A stretch of 64,000 nucleotides of DNA from Phytophthora quininea (taxonomy: Eukaryota; Oomycota; Peronosporomycetes; Peronosporales; Peronosporaceae): assembly GCA_011947345.1 (NCBI GenBank), contig JAAVTG010001008.1:62001-126000 (forward strand), given 5' to 3'. Under the pieces are notes generated by a model. It was given only the letters and a program-made list of their open reading frames with translations. It did not search any database and had not been told where the DNA came from. Numbering within the stretch: the stretch's first letter is position 1; the number at the start of each line of letters is the position of its first letter. Of the stretch, positions 44,901 to 57,300 are shown in pieces. The position numbers and the translations under genes are program-made.

Positions 44901-47900
44901 CTTCTCCTTTCGTTGCCGAGCTGTGGCGACCTCTTTGGATTCATCGTCTGTACGGTTGCGAACGTGTTCGAACAGCGCAATTACCAAAGTCTGGACTATA
45001 ACTCCGACAATACCGCCGTACACCAGTCCGAGACCAAGTAATACCCATACACCAGGCTGTTCACACGACTTTAACGATGTTCGATAGCATCCTTTTGTGG
45101 CGAAGTAGCCCGCATAAATCGTAAGGGACCCAGCCCAAGCGCAGAGAACACTAACACAACGTTGTGCTCGAGTAAGTTTCCCATCAAATCGCGCCGCGAT
45201 CGAAACCAAAACGTGACTCCGCCGGAAATCACGTTGAAAACTACCTGCAACGTAACGCAATCTACTTTCCAAAGCAAACCAGGCTTCAACTTCATAGTTG
45301 CGGACATCTCGCAGCACAATAGCACCGAGCACAGCAATCAGCATCTCCATCAGAGCTAACGACAGAAATAGAGCGAAAAGCCAGGCAAACGAGGACTCAA
45401 CTCCCTTCACAAGTGGAGTCTTGCAGCCCTGTGAAATTGCCAGGGAGCAACCTGGGTATCCCAATGCTGGGCGATCAAATACGATACCGTGGCCTGCCAT
45501 CAAGACGGGGTCGTGAAAGCCACAACATGCAAATTCGAGCGATACCTCATACATCATTTTCGGCGCAAGGTCATTCCATTGGTCACTCAGAAAACTTGTA
45601 AGCTGCAAGCGCCAAGTTTGTTCCGACGCTGTTGAGTAATGAGTGAGATGTGCTGTCAGGCCAACACCGGCAAGCAACGCGATAACCAGTACTGACCGTG
45701 CCATGCCTTGCAAAAACAGCCTGTGCACACTGAACGAGAGGCTGCTCGAGCTGAGTACACATGTGCAGACAGAGCTAGCACAGCGTAGACGATAAGCACA
45801 GAGCCTATCGAGCGAGAAAACATCATCTGGAGAGCGCTGGAGCTGAAAAGTGTCCATCCCGCAGCCACATCCAAGCCCAGGACGAGACATACTAAGGAAA
45901 TCAAAACTCCCAACAGAACAACGACAAGCAGGATGGTACGCGTAACTTGAAGCCTCACACGCGGATGCCAACTTCGCTGTGAACGACTGTCGTCGTGCAA
46001 ACCACTAACACAAAGCAGCGATATGACACTAAAGGCGGCGAACCCACAACAGACTTGCCAGGCGACCCGAGATATACGGGAGACATAGCGTTTCATGGAA
46101 GTAGCACACCCTTCAGCAGCGTTTGGAGGACATTGTGCAGGATTTTCCAAAGCTGCTGCTTCTGCTTGAGTTTCAGTAAGCTCGCGTGTTTGCAAGATAT
46201 CGCCATCTTGCAAGTTATATACGTGATACGTGGATGTTGAGGAGAGTCGTCGCCACGCAAACTCTTGAGGCTGGAGTGTGTAGGTCACAGACCCGTTTGC
46301 TGCCTCAATACGCTCGTATCCGCAACACTGGAGTGAATTCTGCACGAATTGCTGGGCAGTAGATGGCGCCATACTCCACAACTCTTTAAGACGGACGTTT
46401 GCAGCGATTGCTTTCGCCGTAGTATCATCACTGCCGGACGAAGCGACGGAGAGTTGAGATGAAAACTTATGCGCAACACCCAGCACAGTGAAAGACGCAA
46501 CAAAGATTGCGATGCACAGCACAGAATACCCAACTACCATCCACTTCAGTCGTTTCTTCATGTACGGCCGTTGAGGGATGCCTTTGGCCATTATCCACGC
46601 CGCAGTACCACCAAGCGCAGCGAAAATCTCCATCGCTCCCCACCAGCAACCAAATAAATCCCTAAGTGGCGGTCGAACACACGTAAGAGATATGTAATCT
46701 GGAACACATTGAGTTTCAAGAGCACGTCAACCCCAACACTTACAACGCCCAAGCCTGCTGCTGCACCGGCAAAATTCAACAGCACCAAGCCTACCACACA
46801 AACTTGGTGAAATGTCTTCGGTGGTAGGCAGGCAATTTGAGGTTCGGATATCGTCGAACGAACTGCTGCTAGGCCTGAAAAGCGTCTTAAATGCAGACAC
46901 AGCAGCATAGAGAGGACAGTGACTGCGGATTGCGCCACAGCAAAGCCAACGAGCCGACCTTTTGCCAGAGATATTGCTCTTATCAGCGCAAATTCCACTT
47001 GCTCGCGGCACAGCGGTATACCGTCTGAAGCCTCTTCAACACAGGCTCCTTGCATTTTGCTCCGAAATCCACAACAGCCCATACCCATCTCCAGCTTCAG
47101 CAGTGTTGTCGACTTTGGAAGGGCAACGTATTTGGTCTCAACAGCTTGGATAATCGCGGGGTCCACGTAAAAGGCTCCTAGGAGCCTCATGAGATATCCA
47201 TAGACGGCAGCCGTGAAGAGTAAGAAGATCAACGAAAACACAACAACCCAGTGCAGCCCTCGTACATCGCGCATTCCAAGCACGTGTAAAGCGCGCAGCG
47301 ACAAGATTAGGTAGACAGTTGCAGATACAACCACCAACCCACCAACCTCAATACCAAAAGAGCGCCGACAAGTGAATCGGCCAAGAGTCCCCATCGTAGA
47401 ATCAGATCAACTCCAAAGAACACCACACCCGCAGCAGCGCAAGCTAATAGCGTATACAGTGGGGGCAGAGAACACAACAAGACCACCGAAAACAGCGAAC
47501 GCAGAATAGTTGTTTCTGCGCTGGGGCTGGAATCACTGGTAGCAAGTTGTAGCAGTCGGATTCGACGCCAACGAACTAGCAGGTTTGCGAGTGCCACGCA
47601 AGCAATCTCAACAAAAAATATTACTTGGACGTAGACGAACGATGTGGAATACAGCGTTGTGGCTTGTGCGCCCAAAACCACTGAGCATGTGCGTGGAGGG
47701 ACCGCATCGAGTGCTTCTTCCGGGCATGACACTTCTTCACTTATCGACAAGAACCCACAACATCCAAAGGCACCCTGAAGTCTGGATTTGTCGTTCAAAG
47801 ACAAAGCATCCCATTGAGATCGCAAAGCAAGTGCTACCCCACGGGGCAGATCGTTGAAATTCTCGAGCGCTTGAAACAAAAATGCCACTACGAGGAGCTG

Positions 47901-48305
47901 GGTGAGCAGGCCAAAGCCAGCACAGGCAAGGTATGTGGCACGAGCCCTGTTGGAAGCTTCTCGCCGCGAAAGAAGAGCACCCGAAATCCCTCCGATGAGC
48001 AGCAGTACGCCACTCCCAATCAACACGAACCCAATGTGTCCGCTATACAAGTAGAATACAAGCTCTGCCGGAGTTCGACCGAGGACAAACTGCACTTGAA
48101 TACCAGCGAACAGCAACACAATCCCCACAAGTGCTAACAAAAGGTTGCTTGTTCGGAATAACATCGTCACGCGCTTGTATTGACGATCCACCTGACTCAC
48201 GGACCCAAACAACGTTCTTGCCTCGTCGGGTAGCTGTACCGTCGGATCAACAGGAGCATTTGACGGGGCCATCAAAGACAAATTGTGTACACGTGCCCCA
48301 CTCAT
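41950..48305 (-). CDS. tandem five-tetraspanin protein with IQ and EF-hand tail
   Basis: About 2,100 residues. Five tetraspanin-like units stand in a row, each with four hydrophobic spans and a large loop with the CCG hallmark: FGCCGF (near 47757), GCCGF (47072), LQCCGY (46318), FACCGF (45518) and LRCCGF (44270). After the last unit come further spans, a basic IQ-like helix (AAAVRIQRRLLTRVMRVRYL, near 43320), an EF-hand-like pair (43040-43200) and a charged, disordered ~340-residue tail ending at 41950. Frame changes near 47340, 46650, 45735 and 43083 are repaired by single bases, mostly in G runs; at 43083 GGGG to GGGGG joins YELG to VHVPTSKV. The ATG at 48305 overlaps the stop of the upstream coding part by four bases, and one extra C there would fuse the two. 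It is probably the C-terminal half of the 48302-63431 gene. Confidence 0.75.
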
Positions 48306-51300
48306 GGAGGACTCCCGACATCGGTGAAAGCCGTTTGTGCCTCGGAAGGGTGCGATTCGAGCCGTTTTTTCTTCTGAGCCACGTAGTAAGCATCAAAATC
48401 TTCAAAAACATTTCCGGCTTTGGTTCGTGCCTGTAGTTCGCTCCATTTGGCACGGTTTAGTTTCATAATCGATGCAAGCTTTTCCCGTTTCACGTCACGG
48501 ACATCTAAACTTTGTCCTGCTTTTGCCAGTATCACAAACGTGCCAATTAGCAACACGAAGGTGACACTAACGACAAGGGACGGTGGGTCATTTCGGTACA
48601 AATCTGGGTGCAGCGCGTAAAAGTCTAAGCGTTCCTCCAGAGTTACCAGCACTTCCAGAGCTTCTTCCACTTGGGTGCAGTAACACACAGTGAATTCGCT
48701 TGTGCTAGTGCTGTCATCCTTGAAGCACACATCCACTGACCAACTCGACATTTCGGTATCCCAGGTCCGGCAAGCTGTGGAGAAATTACTTTGCTCTATG
48801 GGCGTCAGCTCGCGCACATGCGGAATTGTGATAGCCATTAACGGTGTCCATTTCGTTCCTTCGGCATCAACTACACTCGACATGAGGCGCCGTGCTGACT
48901 CGGTTGCCTGGGCAACACAAACACTCGAAGCAGACAGGGTCTTCATGGTAATACCAGTATCGGCAGAGAGGTTTGTCGAAGCGGCCACCTGGTCGAACGC
49001 AGCTTGAGAATGAACTGAAAACAGGGTTAACCTTGATATTGCTTGCGAGGCATTGAGAGTACAGGCAGAATGAGGGCTTGTAGCCAGGGTGAGCGCATTT
49101 AAAAAGAGGTTCGAGCCGAGGCAGTCGATCGACGTGCGAGTGAGATTCATCGCCAACGAGCTCGTTGGTAAAGCCGTGAAGTCCACTCCTGGAGACGAAA
49201 AGGTATTCACAGCTGCAACTTCTAAAACAGCGGGCGGTTCGTTGGTTAGCAAACCTTGACTGCTGAGAGCTGCTAACGCTTGCAGGGTGGTCACCGCATT
49301 TACCCAGCTTGTCTTCACTGTAGCTGTCGCTTGTTCATCTGCGCAGGTCCCACTGGCACTGGCACTGGCACTGGCACTGGCACTGGCACTAGACGTAGTG
49401 GTCGATTCTACAAGTCGACGAGTACCGACACTAGCACTTGAAGCACCTGTTGGGCTAATAAGCGTAACTGCAGTAGACACCACCTCGAGCAACGTTTCAG
49501 CAGTTGATGCTAGGAAGTCGGTGGAAACTGAAAGTCCGAGCGCACTATTCGCAACGCCGCTGCTGACCTGGGTCACGTTGCTGACATATTGTGCCATCAG
49601 CATTTCTGGGGCAGTTCGCATAATTGAGCCCAGAATACGAGCTTGTTGCCCGAGACATGAGCTGGTAGGCTCCATGTTGGCGGCCACACTTGACAGGGTG
49701 TTCAACATTACACCAATAAGTTTGTTCACGGCTGATATCTGAATGGTGCAGTTAGTTCCCATGAAACCTTCAGGACAACTGCTCGAAAGTCGACGAGCCG
49801 CGCTATTCCCCGAAGTTGTACCAGTACCGACAGCTTTCTCCAGCACCAATGCCGCAGAGAGCATTTGACGTACCTGTTGAGTTGGGTTGCCGCGAGATAG
49901 CGTTGAGTTAGTACTGTTCAATAAACTCGCCGCGTATTCCACAGGCTGCGTTAAAACAGAGGTGGGGAGATTCACTTCAATCGTAGTGTTAGCGACGGTC
50001 ACCGCGCCCAGATTGTCGCTAATGAATGCGATAACAGTCATATTTTCGCTCTCACTCATGCTATCGGGAGGTAGCATGGTTGTCACTGCTTGCGGGGACA
50101 GCTGACTCGGTACTAGTGGTGTCAATAGTCGTTGCAGCTTATCCACGAGAGCGTTGGGATCGGTGATATTTTCCATTGCTGCAAACTCCGACGCTGGCAA
50201 TACCCCGAACGCGTACGTTAAAGGATAGTCAGCCACATCGTCACTCCACATTGAGCAAGTCAACGTGAACGAGTCCTGCATGGCAAAACCAGATTGAGGA
50301 GTCACTACGAATGTGCCAGAAGTAGGCGGCGCGTTGACGACCACGGAAACGGAGCCAAATCCGACGTTTCCAACCGTATCAATGGCCAGAAGCCGAAATT
50401 CATAGGTCAGTCCCGCTGTAAGCTTGAAACTTCGGATAGCATTGCTAGTAGTGGTTAGTGGCATTGAAAATGCATCACTCGTGTTGCTCGTTGTTGCGTT
50501 TGGAAGAACAAGGTCTCCTTGAGCCTGCATCCATCGCGCAGAGTAGGGATAACTTGAATCCACACTACCTACGAGCGTCAAACGACTGGACGGGTTTATC
50601 TTCGCTGCGGACGCGATGACGTGCACCACTGGTAGACTGCCAGCTACCGTCCATATCGTGCTGGAGGCGGTTCCACTTCGGCTACCCTTGGAAGCGATGA
50701 GCGAGAATTTTAGTTGGCGTCCAGATACGAGATTAAAAGGCGATACCTTCAATATGGCACCAGTCGTGGCGGATAAATCTAAGGGGACAGCTGGAGTTGT
50801 CGACGCGTTCATGCACGCAGCTCCGACCAGGGAGGTGTCTGTTAAATTCGTGACATCTTGACACCCCCACGCGTACGTGAACGAGTCGCTGGACGCATCT
50901 GGATCAATTGTCGAAGATCCATCAAGAACTAGCGAATCTCTTGAGCCGAGGGCGCAGTCTCCACCCTTGACGACCACTTGTAGCGCACTGCTGAAGACAG
51001 ATACAACAATGGAGGCAAAACTACTTGATGACTGGTTGGATGACAGCCCACTCAAATACGCCTCAACCCGGAAGGTGTAGATCCGTCCAGATTGCAGCGA
51101 CGAGCGTGCGAGACGAAAAACGCGAGGATCGCGAGCCAAGTTTGCTGCGCTAAAATCTTCGGTGGTGACTGCACCAGAGCCGTAGCTGCTTTGGCTGGTA
51201 GTCGTCCATCGATATGCAACATCTGCACCCGATAGACTCGGGCAACTCACCACAGAAGTCACTTGCATTACGACAGGAGCTCCGGTTCTCGTAACATTTT

Positions 51301-54300
51301 GCGTTGAGTCGCCCACAATCGAAACCGCAGGGCCTGGCAGGCTTTGTACGTTGATCGATTTGACAGCTGCTGTCGCTTGAGCGAAGGCGTTTGCAAGTCT
51401 GAGTCCAATCCGATATGTTGTCCCGGGCTCTATCAGAGAGCTGTTAATCTGAAGCTGCAGCGCAGTTGTTCCTGTGGAGTTCTGCATGATAGAGCGAAGG
51501 TAGCAGGTTGAGCGTAACTGAGCCATCGTCGTAAGAGAAGCGAGAACGGATGCTGTGCTGGAATTCCCTACTGCCGCCTGGGCAATGTCTGCAGCCGGAA
51601 TGAGAGTAATACTGGACTTGCCATTCCTCCAGTCTACAGAATATTTTTGACATAGCAAGTCGAGGCTTGCGTTGATTTTTGGTATAGTAAAAGACTGTCA
51701 TCGGCACTACTGAGAGCGCTGGCATTCGGGAACAACGAAACAGGAAGAGCAAACCACACTAGCTGCACGTAGGGCCGGCCGCCAGCACCACTGGAAAGAG
51801 ACGCATCAACAGACCATGAGCCGCAGCTCCCTGTATTTTCTGGGACGACAAGAACAACACTAGGCTTGATAATATCGCTCGGAACTTGCACGGCGATACT
51901 AGCCTGAGAGAAGGCTCGACTCGACGGGAGAGCTCGAAGCACGGAGGTCGAATTGCAGATCTGGTTAGCAAAGGAGGCACAACCGTTAAGTACCAGCTTA
52001 TCCCCAGCAGCTATGGTCGCCCCGGAATCAAGTTGAATGAGTAGATTCTTCCAATCCAGCCACAGACACGAAGCTTGCGCCCCTAGAGAATATCTTGCGG
52101 TAGCCAGTTGAAACACTAGACTGCACGAGAAAGTCTTAAGCCGGATCACAAAATCACCAGAGGTGGTCACATCCATTGAGGCCGCATGGTACACTGTCGA
52201 GTCGAAGGCGACAGTGATTTTCGATCCAGCATTGTCAAAACTGGCGTTCAGGGGTAGTGGGGAGGAATCGTCTCCCTGTCGTTGATCATGACACTTACAT
52301 TCACAACGCCGATGGAGCTATTCGATGTGTTATACTTCGCGTCTGCACTGGATATGGAGTGGAGAATCGTTGAATATTGCGTGGCTTGTTCTGGAATTCC
52401 GTCATCTATAGCAAACACCGTTACAACCCGCGGGCGTGCCCAATCCACTGGCGTGAACACTAATTGAACGCTGAGAACGCTACTGTTGCCCGGCCACGTT
52501 GTCGATGACGATGCTAAAGAGCCATAAGCGACCCCTCTTGAGGCTGGTAAAAACTCTCGTTGGATTCGCAAGACTTACTATTTTTTCAATGACAGGGCGG
52601 AGAGATATCGTCACATATTCGTACGGCTCTGTGTTCAGGAAAATGATGTACGAGTCGTTGAAGCTTCCTTCAGCGATGTGCACCTGGTTAGTTGTGCTCT
52701 GCATCGAGATGTTGACGAAAGAAATGTCATTGTCTGTGATGTAGAGCGTGATGTCCCCACCAGTTGTAGCATAATCGCTTACAGAATACAGAGCGTCTTG
52801 ACTCGTGGAAGCATGCGAAATCCGGGTCGTGTGAATAGGTGCTTCATCAAGCCAGTCATCCACTGCAATAAGAGAAACATTCTGCCATACGCTCCAGTTC
52901 GTAGCGCTAAAATACAAAGAATTCGAGCCACTCAAGATACTTGCATTGCACACTCGCTCAGCAGTTTGGATTCGCACATAGCAGTTGTGGCTTGCGTTCG
53001 GTTGCACTACGACCGGATTCCACGGTTCCGATGTTAGCCGCACACCGTACATAAGCACGCTGGAATTACTCTCTGGGCCTTGTAGTATATGTGTCGATAC
53101 GTTGATTCCTGAGACGTCGTTGTCTGTGATAAAGACTGTCACAACTGACAAATTGCGAAGTGCAGCATAGATGAGGTCATTGGTTTTTAGAGAGTGGCTG
53201 AGGATGCTCGAGGATCCTATTGGATCTTGCGTGTAGTCATCGAATGCAGTTACACCCACAGTCTGGCTTATATTCCAATTGAACCACGTGAAAACCAGTT
53301 GAGCCGGGCTTGGCGTGGCAAGATTTCCCACTGTAGCGATGTTTGTGACCGAAACAGTCACCTTTGCAAAAGGCTCTGAAGTGAGAACAACGCTATAAGC
53401 ATCGATAGCACCCAGGCCCTCCGTCACAAACACGCTGGTCTTGTTGACAACAAAGCCGGACACATCGTTATCGCGAACGCTGACATTAATTTTCGGGATC
53501 GATGGGATGGCGTTATACTTGGGATCATCACTGTACGAGAGGTGCGAGATGCCAGTCATGTGGATATCGTATTCGTCAAGACTGTCGTCAGTAGCTTGCA
53601 CGATGACTGTCTGGGGAACATACCAATTCTGGGGGTAAACACAAATTCAGATACCGGGAGGGTGACATTGCACAACCCGAACCGGTAGCATTTTGTGTTG
53701 TTGCTGTCAAGCCAAGGTAAGACAACAATCTTGACATTTGCAAGAGGTTCCGAGTTCAGCTGCAGATAATACTGTGCCACAAGTGCGCCATCCTCGCTAA
53801 CCACAAGTTCCGATTCAGACACAAGCACCTTTGCGACATCATCGCTTTCGACTTTGACAGTGACATTGGGGAGGGGCAGAGCTAGGTAGATGTAGTCATC
53901 GCTGTAGACGGTATGAGTGACCTGCGAATAAGTCACGTTTCCATTCTCCTTTGAGTACTCGTCCAGGTGGTCGTCTACAGATTCAAGACGAACTTGCTGG
54001 GGAATACACCAATTCTCTGGTGTGAACACAATCCAAGGGTTTAGTACAGTGTAATTACAGAGGAATCGCTCTTGCGCTGTTTCATTTGCGATAGCATACA
54101 CACAAAACCCACGCAGGCCAAGTGGGTCAGTAGGGTCTGCTTGGAAAATGGCCGTTGGAATCGCTGAGCATCGTGGCATCCCCTGCAGATCCAATTGCGA
54201 CGGAACGGGCAAAGGATCTATCTCCTGCGTTACTAGTGACACATCCATCGTTATTTTCAAATCTGCAAACCGCATGTAGTCTTCTAAGGCCCATTCAAGT

Positions 54301-57300
54301 CTCCAAGTGTGTCCCCCATCCAGGTACGGTCCTTCACGATACACACGCACTCCCTTGTCAAATTTAATCCCACGCCATATCAATGTCTCCGGGTCATACT
54401 CAGCTTCACGATTCGAACGAACAAACGACAGCGCTTCAAGAGCTTCATCCATACCAATAGCGCTGACATTGACAGGTAGCCGCCAAGTTGTCCCAACGTA
54501 TGATAGATTGGTGTATGGGTCTAATAGCTCGAGCCGCAACGTGAAATTCCCTCCCAAATAAGTTCCGTTGGCAATCGTGGTCGAAGATATCACTGCTCCA
54601 GGGACCGTATGCAAGTAGTCATCCGCAAACACAGCAATGGGCGGCAGATTGCCTGGGCTGTTGCTGTATGTGATATTCCATGTGTATCCGTTGCAAATGT
54701 TGAAAGCGTCGCAGTCTCCGCCAAGTGACACGTCAGCAAGTTCAGTGATATTTAGAGCAAACAGCGCAGCCTGCACTTGGTTGCTAGATGCGTTAAACGG
54801 AAGCAACGTGGTATTTTGTAACGGGAGATTCATCATGTAGGCGCGACTAGTTCTCCAGTCAGTTTTCTTGAACCAACCGCCCATTTGAATGGAAAAGTTG
54901 CCGCGCAATGACTGGCCATCGCGAATAGTGCTCACAGCAATACTGACACCCTGACCCGATAGATTGAATGAAGTTGCAATCATACTGGACAGGTTCCCGT
55001 TGTTCTGGAGAAACTGGACGGTCCAAGCCATTGCTCCTTCTCCCGACAGTCTTCGACGAGTGACAGTAACATTTCCGACTCCCTGGAGCTGTGCCAGTTT
55101 AGAGGAGAGTACATCCGCAGAGTCATTCCAGAATATAGGCACCGTTTGGTTCGCTTTCGTGGGGTTTGTCGCATTATAAGGGCTGAAATAATTAATTACA
55201 AAAGATCCCGAAATCCGTACTGGGGACTGCGTTTCAACCACCGAGACCAGTACTTGAGACGTAGCATTCACAGCTGATACCGCAGTGCTCGAAGAATTGA
55301 CCGTCAGAAACTCATAGGAATCCACGCTGATAAACGTAATACTGTACTCGAAGCCATAGTCGCTGCTGGCTGGTATTCCTTGGGATACAGAGACAGAGTA
55401 TATTCCTGCTTGCGAACTCAACGCACTTTGAAGTGCAGCTGCTGTCGTTAGCACGGGTAATTGAAATGTGATCGCGCCATAACTTAGCGTATAGGTACCG
55501 CTGGGGAGCTCACCGGACGCATCCGTTGACACGTTACAGTACCGTTAATTGTAGTACTTGCCGTCACCGAAAGCAGCGGAAAGGTGCCATCGGTGCTCAC
55601 GAAGCGTAAAAATGTTATAGTCCAGGTCAACGTTGACTGCGAATATTGCAAGTCTCGGGTTGCAGCGACCGCGCTAGAGCCACCTGAAAACAAACTATTC
55701 ACGGCGGTCTGGATTTGCTGAGAAGTAGCGAACAGATCTAGCGCTGACGTGCTTGCACCGGCTGTAGTTGAGACGACGAAAGTGCCGCCATAATTCGATG
55801 CAACTTCAACAGCATTGCTAGACGGATATTGCTGCTTGAACGCATCGTTAAATTGGAACACAATCGATTGTACTTCCGGACCAAATCCTCCAGATACCCG
55901 AAGGCGAACAATCTGGTCGACATGGGACGCATAGGTCACGATGCGTTGCACTTCGGTAACTTTTGGTATACTCAAAGTGATTTGATGGATCTCGCGGCTC
56001 GAGTTGGAGCGCAACTGCACCAAGCTGACACTTTGTTGGCGCGGCAAGCCGCAAGATGTTGGATCAACAGGGTAGCCGCACCTTCGATAACACGCCTTAT
56101 TAGCCTCATTGCTCATTGCAATCGTTACATTGGCGTAGGGCTCTGTCAGTAGTTGAAGGGTGTAGTAGTCGCCGCTTGGATATTTCAGAATGGATTGGTT
56201 CGCCCCGCTCTCCGAGAGATTAACAAGTTTCACTGAGTAAGCCATATCGGCGATGTCATTGTCTGCAATTGCGACTACAATATCGGGTAGTGGGAGTTGG
56301 TCGTAGACTGGATCAAGACTTCTTGACGTGGCACTTATTACAGCCACATGTACATCAGCTTCGTCGATGTGATCATCCACTGCAAGAACCCGCACGGTTT
56401 GAGGCAAGTTCCAATTTATTCCTGAAAACACCAGGACGTCAGGTGTCATGGTAATATTGCACAGTAGTTGGCTGGAGGCCATGCTCGCCGAGACATCGCC
56501 GCAGTTTAGGAAGGAGGTGCTATTGGACGTTGCTACGTCCCCACTCGCGAGTTCAACAGTGTGGGACGGACACAAAGGAGCTTGGACACATTTTCGATAG
56601 CATCCGGAGGCAATGCGGAGGGTCACTGTAACAGGCTGAGTCGGCTCGGAGAGTAGAACCACCTGGTAGTCGTTGCCTTTTCCGTCTTCTGACACGCTTA
56701 ACGATATTGTAGAGAACTCGATCCCCGGCACAGTAAGATCGGCTATCGTTACAGAAATGGATGCAACTGGGATTGTACTGGCGTATGCGTTTGCTGCGAC
56801 AGGAACTTGACCAACTGTTTGTGCTGCCCAAGATGCCTGCAAAGCGACCAGAGCATCTTGCCGTTCGAATCGCAGCGTGGCATTTTCAAGAACGTCATAC
56901 ATCACCAAATCCCGGTAGAAAGTCGACACTTGCTTGTCGAGCTCACTCAAAAATTCTTGTCCATCACTTGTGTCACTATTCACGTTAGCAACGCTTGCTG
57001 CAGACGTGAGCTCATATGAAGGAGCGCTGAATGCTGTATGAGATATTCCGGAATGGTGCAAACCTTCATATAGTTGATCGTCCGTGGCCAGAACGTGCAC
57101 CAGCTTCGAAGCGGCCCAATCTTCCGCTGTAAACGTTAGTACTGATGGTATGGCCGACACGTTGCATAAATTAAAGCGATAGCAGCCAATTTCTGCATCC
57201 ACTTTAATTGTAACGGGTTGCAGAGGCCTTGTCGACAGCCCAATAGCATATGTGTTGTGCGCTCCAGTGATGTCAGCTACGACACCTTCGAGGAAATCGT

